DNA of 64,000 bases from DAOUAT01 sp964551735 (lineage in GTDB: Bacteria > Chloroflexota > Anaerolineae > CG2-30-64-16). Below, piece by piece: positions 59,226-64,000 of this stretch. The notes beneath the pieces are model-generated. The model did no database searches and was not told the DNA's origin. It saw nothing but the letters and a program-made list of their open reading frames with translations. The position numbers and the translations under genes were made by a program. How positions within the stretch are numbered: the first letter of the stretch is position 1; each line of letters starts with the position of its first letter. The stretch lies in contig CAZKEF010000002.1 of the NCBI GenBank assembly GCA_964551735.1, positions 1-64,000 of the forward strand. The letters are read 5' to 3'.

Positions 59226-59878
59226 GTGATTTCATGATACAAGATCAAGCCCACACGGGGGACCTAGTCCAGGCCCTTCTGACAGCCCTGGCCGGGGGCA
59301 ATGATGACTCGGCCGAAGCCGCAGCCCAGGCGTGCGCAGGCCGTGCTGACCTGATCCCGGCCTTGCGCCCGCTGCTGGCTGACGCGGACGCCAATCGGCG
59401 CTGGTGGGGTGTGCGCGTCCTGGCGCTCACGGGCGGGCCAGAGGCCGCGACCCTGGCCGAGGGACGGCTGGCTGATCCGGATGAGGCGACGCGCTGCGCA
59501 GCCGCGCTGGCCCTGGGACAACTGCGCGCAGCAGGCAACATCCCAGCGCTGATCGCGGCGCTGGCCGATGAGAGCGGCTGGGTGCGCGACTCGGCCGCGG
59601 ACGCGTTGGCGCTGATCGGCGAACCGGCGCTGCCGGCCCTCGTCGCGGCGCTGGCAGATGCCAGGGACGGGGTGCGCGTACGCGCGGCGATGGCATTACG
59701 CAAGCTGGTGACGCCGGCACTGGCCAGGCTGAGCTTAGCAGCCTATCCTGGGCAATTCTGGCCAGCCCTCACTGCGCTGTTCCAGGCATTGAACGACCCG
59801 AACCGGCTCGTGCGGCATAATGCGTATGAGGCTTTGGATAAGCTGGGGCTGTTGGAGAGTGTGCTGATCGCACCGTGA
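59222..59878 (+). CDS. HEAT-repeat protein
   Basis: 218 residues. Tandem HEAT-like helical repeats are visible: PEAATLAEGRLADPDEATRCAAALALGQLRAAGNIPALIAALADE, SGWVRDSAADALALIG, PALPALVAALADARDGVRVRAAMALRKL. Such proteins are scaffolds, phycobilin-lyase-like or protein-interaction modules. Start GTG 59222 overlaps the DUF123 stop (ATG 59234 is an alternative). Confidence 0.8.
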   Translation: MSDFMIQDQAHTGDLVQALLTALAGGNDDSAEAAAQACAGRADLIPALRPLLADADANRRWWGVRVLALTGGPEAATLAEGRLADPDEATRCAAALALGQLRAAGNIPALIAALADESGWVRDSAADALALIGEPALPALVAALADARDGVRVRAAMALRKLVTPALARLSLAAYPGQFWPALTALFQALNDPNRLVRHNAYEALDKLGLLESVLIAP

Positions 59879-59961
59879 GATGAGATGCTTGTGATGGCAA
59901 CCAAACCGGCTAAAGCCCCGATCCCAGTCGGTGGCGCTTATAAGGATCATGGCGCCGCCTT

Positions 59962-60546
59962 TCAGCGCGTGACCACCAGCCACAGATTGAAGTGATCGCG
60001 TTCCAGCGCCAGGTGCCGGCCGCCTTTGGCCTCAAAGAGCGCGGCAAGGTCTGGCCCCGTCAGGAACCGACTCCCCATCAACAGCACCTTTTCCATCAGC
60101 GCTATCATCTTCACGCCACGCTGCGTGATGTCGGGCTCCTCCACCACCAGGCGGCCGCCGGGCCGCAACACCCTCAGCAGCTCGGCCGCGGCTGCGGGTT
60201 GGGCCTGGGCCGGGGTCGGCAGGGCAAAGTGGTGAAACGCGTCCACCACCAATATACGGTCAATGCTGGCATCGGGGAACGGTAGCTGCAAGACGCTGCC
60301 CAGCACCGTAGCCAATCCCTTCTTGCGCGCGTGCCGCACCATCTGCCGCGAGACATCATAGACAACGACATGCGCGCCCCTGGCCGCCAGGTCAGTGGCG
60401 TGTCGGCCAGTGCCGCCGCCCACATCCAGCACCAGCCCGCCTGGCGCGGCTTCCAGCAGCGTTTGCAGGCGGTCATGCTCTGGTTTGCTGATCAGCCGGT
60501 CATACCAGCGTGCGACGAGATCGAAATGATCAAAGGGAAGCTGCAT
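59962..60546 (-). CDS. SAM-dependent methyltransferase (UbiE-like)
   Basis: 194 residues. HFDLVARWYDRLISKPEHDRL and motif I LVLDVGGGTGRHATDLAARG, then YDVSRQMVRHARKKG, ASIDRILVVDAFHH and LRVLRPGGRLVVEEPDI are typical class I methyltransferase features. The acceptor is unknown. It is encoded just after the transporter gene on the minus strand. Confidence 0.87.
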   Translation of the reverse strand: MQLPFDHFDLVARWYDRLISKPEHDRLQTLLEAAPGGLVLDVGGGTGRHATDLAARGAHVVVYDVSRQMVRHARKKGLATVLGSVLQLPFPDASIDRILVVDAFHHFALPTPAQAQPAAAAELLRVLRPGGRLVVEEPDITQRGVKMIALMEKVLLMGSRFLTGPDLAALFEAKGGRHLALERDHFNLWLVVTR

Positions 60547-60562
60547 CTATGGCCGCCATTCA

Positions 60563-62407
60563 TCAAAACGGAAACAAGAGCGGCAGCACCAGTAAAACCA
60601 CTGCCATGATCAGCAATTGCAGCAGGATGCCCACGCGCAGGAAGTCGCTGAAGCGATAGCCGCCGGAACCAAGCACCAGGGTGTTGGATGATGTCGCGAT
60701 GGGGGTTGCGAAAGCCGTTGAGGCGGCGACAGCGACGGTCATCAGGAACGCGTGGGGCGCGATGCCCAGGGTAAGCGCAGCCTGGAACGCGACAGGCGCG
60801 ATCAGTACCGTAGTCGCCGTATTCGAAATGAACTGGCTGAAGAATCCGGTCAAGAGGAACAGACCCAGCATCACGGCCATCGGCCCCCAGCGTCCCATGC
60901 TATCGGTCAACAGGTCGGCGACGTACTGGACGCCACCCGTCTTTTGCAGCGCGGTCGCCATGGGCAACATGCCGGCCAGCAGGATCAGACTTTGCCAGTT
61001 CATGCTCTTGTACGCGTCCTCCATGGACAGACAGCCGGTCAGCACCATCACCACAGCAGCCAGCAGTACGGCAACCACTTGCGGCACGATGTTGAATGCC
61101 ATCAGAATCAACATGCCCACCATACAAGCCAACGCCACCGGCGCGCGGCGGGCTGCCGGTCGCGCCTGAGCCATCTCAGCCGGCTGGCCCACGACGACGA
61201 AGTCGCGAGCCTCCTGGCTCAACAGGCTGATAGCCTGCCACGTGCCCTGCACCAGCAAGGTATCACCGAAGCGCAGTTCCGCAGTGGCCAGCGCGCCCGG
61301 CACCGGTTTACCCAGGCGCATGATGCCCAGCACCGTAACGTGGTACTTGTCACGAAAGCGGCTGCTTCGCAAGGTCTGGCCCACAAGCTGCGAACGCGGG
61401 GTCAACAGCACCTCGGCCATGCCCAGCTCTTGTGGCAGCAGCCCACCTTCGCCGCCGACAGCGGGCAAGATACCCAAAGAGACCGCGCCCGCCATCGCCG
61501 CCACCTGTTCAGGGGAACCCTGGACATGCAAGATGTCCTGTTCTGCGAGTAATGTGTCGGGACCGACCGGTTGGGTTGGCAGCGGCTCCGCCCGGCGATC
61601 AGGCCAGGGCTGGATGCCGAGCACGTTCACGCCGTAGCGGGCTGGCAGGTTGACCTCAGCCAGCGTCTTCCCGGCCAGCGATGAGGCCATGCGCACGCGC
61701 ACCCGAAAGAGGTTGCCGGGCAGGCTGTAAGCCTGCGCCAAGTCGGCCAGGGAGATGGCCTCGCCGGCCCCTGCGCCCCCTGGCGCCCGCTGCGCCCGTG
61801 CCGGCAACAACTTTCGCCCCACCAACACCATGAAGCCGATCGCGACCGCAACGGCAAGCACGCCAATGGGCGTGAAGCTGAAAAAGCTGAACGGCCGATA
61901 CCCCTCTGCTGCCAGTTGGTTGCTGACCACGATGTTCGGCGGCGTGCCGATGAGCGTCAATAGCCCACCAACCACCGACGCGTAGGCCAGCGGGATCAGC
62001 AGCTTGGACGGACTCACCTTGGCGCGCCACGCCAGGCTGACCACCATCGGCAGCAAGATCGCAACCGCGCCCGTCGAACTCATGAAGGCAGACAGGCCGG
62101 CGGCTACCACCATTGTAGCTACCAGCAACCGACCCTCGCTGGCGCCTGCAATACGCGCTAACCGCTGCCCCAGCGCATCGGCTACACCGGTCTGCACGAG
62201 CCCGGTGCCAACGATGAACAGGCCGGCGATCATCAGCACGATGGAGTCCGAAAAGCCGGACAGCGCCTCGTTCACTGAGAGGATACCGGTAAACACTAAC
62301 GCCAACAGCACCAACAGCGCTACCAGATCCAGGGTCAGACGATCACTGAGGAACAACAGGATGGTGACGAGCAGCAGGCCGAAGACCAAGAGCATGTCTG
62401 AGGTCAT
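60563..62407 (-). CDS. DASS/SLC13-type transporter with two TrkA-C domains
   Basis: 614 residues. The membrane part is duplicated: FSDSIVLMIAGLFIVGTGL, LSAFMSSTGAVAILLP and TLIGTPPNIVVSNQLA in the first half, and LILLAGMLPMATAL and FSQFISNTATTVLIAP in the second, with the SNT/NA-site prolines typical of the family. Between them lie two TrkA-C domains (LAGKTLAEVNLPARYGVNVLGI, LVGQTLRSSRFRDKYHVTVLGIMR) in the cytoplasmic loop. Substrates of this type include sulfate, dicarboxylates or silicate; not resolved. Confidence 0.88.
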   Translation of the reverse strand: MTSDMLLVFGLLLVTILLFLSDRLTLDLVALLVLLALVFTGILSVNEALSGFSDSIVLMIAGLFIVGTGLVQTGVADALGQRLARIAGASEGRLLVATMVVAAGLSAFMSSTGAVAILLPMVVSLAWRAKVSPSKLLIPLAYASVVGGLLTLIGTPPNIVVSNQLAAEGYRPFSFFSFTPIGVLAVAVAIGFMVLVGRKLLPARAQRAPGGAGAGEAISLADLAQAYSLPGNLFRVRVRMASSLAGKTLAEVNLPARYGVNVLGIQPWPDRRAEPLPTQPVGPDTLLAEQDILHVQGSPEQVAAMAGAVSLGILPAVGGEGGLLPQELGMAEVLLTPRSQLVGQTLRSSRFRDKYHVTVLGIMRLGKPVPGALATAELRFGDTLLVQGTWQAISLLSQEARDFVVVGQPAEMAQARPAARRAPVALACMVGMLILMAFNIVPQVVAVLLAAVVMVLTGCLSMEDAYKSMNWQSLILLAGMLPMATALQKTGGVQYVADLLTDSMGRWGPMAVMLGLFLLTGFFSQFISNTATTVLIAPVAFQAALTLGIAPHAFLMTVAVAASTAFATPIATSSNTLVLGSGGYRFSDFLRVGILLQLLIMAVVLLVLPLLFPF

Positions 62408-62499
62408 GGGGACTCCTCCTCAATTCAAGGGGCGAGCCTCCTCAGATACGACCTGAATAGGAAGGCCGCTCGCATCTGAGGGTGCTCCCTCCCCCAAGG

Positions 62500-63240
62500 T
62501 CACGGGCGCAACATGGTGAGCAGGCGTTTCCCCCCGATCTGACGGAAGTTGGCGCCCTGGCTCACGGCGGCCAGCGCGACCGGGATGTCGGTCACCACGG
62601 TTCCGGAAACGGCATCCATGCCGTAATCGAACAGCAGCGGCGTCAGCGGCGTGGTTGCGCCCAGGACCAGCGTGTAGGTGTCGGGCCGGCAAAGAGCGGC
62701 CAGGTCCTCGAAGGTGCCGTTGACCAACGACATCCCGGTAATCGCCACGACATCAGCCTGGGGCAACACCTCCGAGGCCCGCTCGGCCGGCAGGTCGGTG
62801 GGACCGGGGTTCAATTCCAGCACCCAACACGTCCCGGCCGCCTCGCGGACCTTCGGGACAAAGGGGAAGTGGCCGACGATCGCCACATTGCGCCCCCTGC
62901 CTCGCGCCAGGATCAGCTCCTCGGCATTGCGATCCACGCAAGCGGCCGTGTCCACTTCCAACAACGCGTTGAGCGCGGCAAACCCGATACTGCGCTCGGT
63001 CAGGCTCTCGGAACGCAGCCAGCCGGCCAGCTCCCGGGCAGGCTTGCCGACCAACTTCCCTGCGTCTCGCACCGCTGGCCGGCCGTGTTCCAAGTCGTGC
63101 ACGATCTGCGTGGAAGCCAGACCTGCGCGGGAGCCATGTGAGGTTTCGACGACCACGGCGGTCCAGTGTGTGCCGACGCGAATGTCGGCGACGGAGCCAT
63201 CCAGGAGCGGCCCGGCCAGAAAACGATCGACAAGATTCAT
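62500..63240 (-). CDS. DUF364-family protein
   Basis: 246 residues. The DUF364 layout (putative heavy-metal chelation domain) is visible: GTHWTAVVVETSHGSRAG at the N-terminus, SIGFAALNALLEVD, RNVAIVGHFPFVPKVR, ADVVAITGMSLVNGTFEDLAAL and LVLGATTPLTPLLFDYGMDAVSGTVV. These proteins often accompany metal transporters or enolase-like oxidoreductases. A role with the downstream DASS transporter (direct minus-strand neighbour) is possible but unproven. Confidence 0.82.
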   Translation of the reverse strand: MNLVDRFLAGPLLDGSVADIRVGTHWTAVVVETSHGSRAGLASTQIVHDLEHGRPAVRDAGKLVGKPARELAGWLRSESLTERSIGFAALNALLEVDTAACVDRNAEELILARGRGRNVAIVGHFPFVPKVREAAGTCWVLELNPGPTDLPAERASEVLPQADVVAITGMSLVNGTFEDLAALCRPDTYTLVLGATTPLTPLLFDYGMDAVSGTVVTDIPVALAAVSQGANFRQIGGKRLLTMLRP

Positions 63241-63295
63241 CAGTACAACCCTCTTTCCTTTCCTACGGGAGGCTTTGCGCAGCCTCCATCCCAGT

Positions 63296-64000
63296 CTATG
63301 CGCCCACCATGCTCAGCCCGATGCGGCCGCGCTCACGGTCCACGCTGATAACCGTTACGTCAACTACATCTCCCACGCTTACGAACTCGTGCGGGTTGCG
63401 CACGTACTGCTTCGCCATCTTGCTGACATGCACAAGGCCATCTTGTTTGACGCCGATATCCACGAACGCGCCGAAGTCTACCACATTCCTGACAGTTCCC
63501 TTCAAGACCATCCCCTCGCGCAGATCTTCCATACTCAGCACATCGCGGCGGAGCACGACCGGCGGCAAGTCGGCACGCGGATCGCGGCCGGGGCGGAGCA
63601 GCGCGTCCACGATGTCACGGAGGGTGGGCTCGCCGATATTCAGCAGGGCGGCGGTTGTGGACCAGTTGTCGCTATTGCGTACTGCGTATTGCGTACTGCG
63701 CGCGTCGTCGGGTTGTGGCTCGCTCAAGACCCAACCGTTGGCGCCACACCACGCTCGTAGCCGGCTCGGCAGGTCCTTCATCCGCAGGCTGAGGCCAGCC
63801 AGGTCGAGCAACGCTTTCGCCGCGTCGTAGCTTTCAGGATGGATGGTGGTGTTGTCTAGCGGGTTTTTGCTGCCAGGCACGCGCAGGAAGCCGGCGGCCT
63901 GCTCGAACGCCTTCGGCCCCAGGCCCTTGACCTTCTTCAGGCCCGCGCGTGACTCAAACGGGCCGTTCTCGTCCCGGTGCGCCACGATAGCCTGGGCCAA
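63296..64000 (-). CDS. tex: transcription accessory protein Tex, C-terminal part (runs off the window)
   Basis: The visible 234 residues cover the helix-hairpin-helix region (ENGPFESRAGLKKVKGLGPKAFEQAAGFLRV), a variable segment, and the S1 RNA-binding domain (GMVLKGTVRNVVDFGAFVDIGVKQDGLVHVSKM). The YqgF-like and HTH domains lie beyond the window edge. Between the two visible domains, four in-frame TAYTGCG heptamers (63673-63700) code DARSTQYAVRNS, a sign that the micro-repeats also reach housekeeping genes. Confidence 0.92.
   Translation of the reverse strand: MAQAIVAHRDENGPFESRAGLKKVKGLGPKAFEQAAGFLRVPGSKNPLDNTTIHPESYDAAKALLDLAGLSLRMKDLPSRLRAWCGANGWVLSEPQPDDARSTQYAVRNSDNWSTTAALLNIGEPTLRDIVDALLRPGRDPRADLPPVVLRRDVLSMEDLREGMVLKGTVRNVVDFGAFVDIGVKQDGLVHVSKMAKQYVRNPHEFVSVGDVVDVTVISVDRERGRIGLSMVGA
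63673..63700. repeat. four 7-bp units inside tex
   Basis: TATTGCG, TACTGCG, TATTGCG, TACTGCG in direct order within the tex reading frame. The unit differs from the ACATCGA/GGAATGT families of the glycan locus. Confidence 0.88.

Overview
The window is a GC-rich bacterial chromosome segment, apparently a draft scaffold: two runs of exactly 100 N (12666-12765, 13771-13870) both sit inside tandem repeats. Its mixture points to a free-living member of the Chloroflexota, perhaps Anaerolineae-like. The clues are a T-box leader on serS, CdaA/CdaR c-di-AMP genes, a PatB-type aminotransferase, exported proteins with a V(Y/F)LP-type motif (VYLPLIRN, VFLPNIQR), abundant (A)TGA start/stop overlaps and many short dispersed repeats. 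The phylum is inference; no rRNA is present.

Region 1 (1-19.4 kb, nearly all minus strand) is a surface-polysaccharide locus. It holds a truncated methyltransferase, a polysaccharide pyruvyl transferase-like protein, an intact Wzm/Wzt-type ABC exporter, a sialidase-like beta-propeller protein, a second exporter permease, a sugar-nucleotide epimerase, an O-antigen ligase-like protein, a B12-binding radical SAM protein, a DPM1-like glycosyltransferase and a hexapeptide acyltransferase. Between 5.4 and 10.6 kb, five broken copies of the 5' part of an exporter ATPase gene alternate with four toxin-antitoxin modules (hicBA, UPF0175/PIN, Phd-like/PIN, hicBA). The region is crowded with micro-repeats: inverted arrays of 7-bp units, 8-bp arrays, 24-bp inserts placed at GAG|ATC, a 19-bp palindrome in pairs inside the O-antigen ligase gene, a 119-bp MITE-like element, and in-frame 24-bp repeats inside the radical SAM gene. 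This is the most unusual part of the window.

Region 2 (19.8-28.7 kb) has serS behind a T-box leader, two tRNA-Ser genes and a tRNA-Arg gene with their own promoter and terminator, a PatB-like aminotransferase, two poorly characterised genes, UV endonuclease uvsE, an RlpA-like exported protein and a histidine-phosphatase/methyltransferase fusion.

Region 3 (28.9-45.8 kb) is mostly plus strand: an EF-G-like GTPase, a DUF362 protein, a PHP phosphoesterase, a PrsW-like membrane protease, then on the minus strand a second beta-propeller protein and two overlapping deoxynucleoside kinase genes (one with a MazG-like C-terminal domain). Then come an ECF sigma factor with zinc-finger anti-sigma factor and a bactofilin-like membrane protein, a membrane protein, argF, cdaA, cdaR, der and an M28 peptidase.

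Region 4 (45.8-64 kb) has hflX, two S41 C-terminal processing proteases, smpB with ssrA (tmRNA), an inositol-monophosphatase-family enzyme, an unknown protein, MTA phosphorylase and a DsbA-like thioredoxin. A second glycan operon follows (O-antigen ligase-like, GtrA-like, GT4 glycosyltransferase, membrane protein), then a DUF123 protein, a HEAT-repeat protein, a methyltransferase, a DASS-type transporter with TrkA-C domains, a DUF364 protein and the C-terminal part of tex running off the right edge. Housekeeping genes in regions 2-4 look intact; the decay and repeat load is concentrated in region 1.
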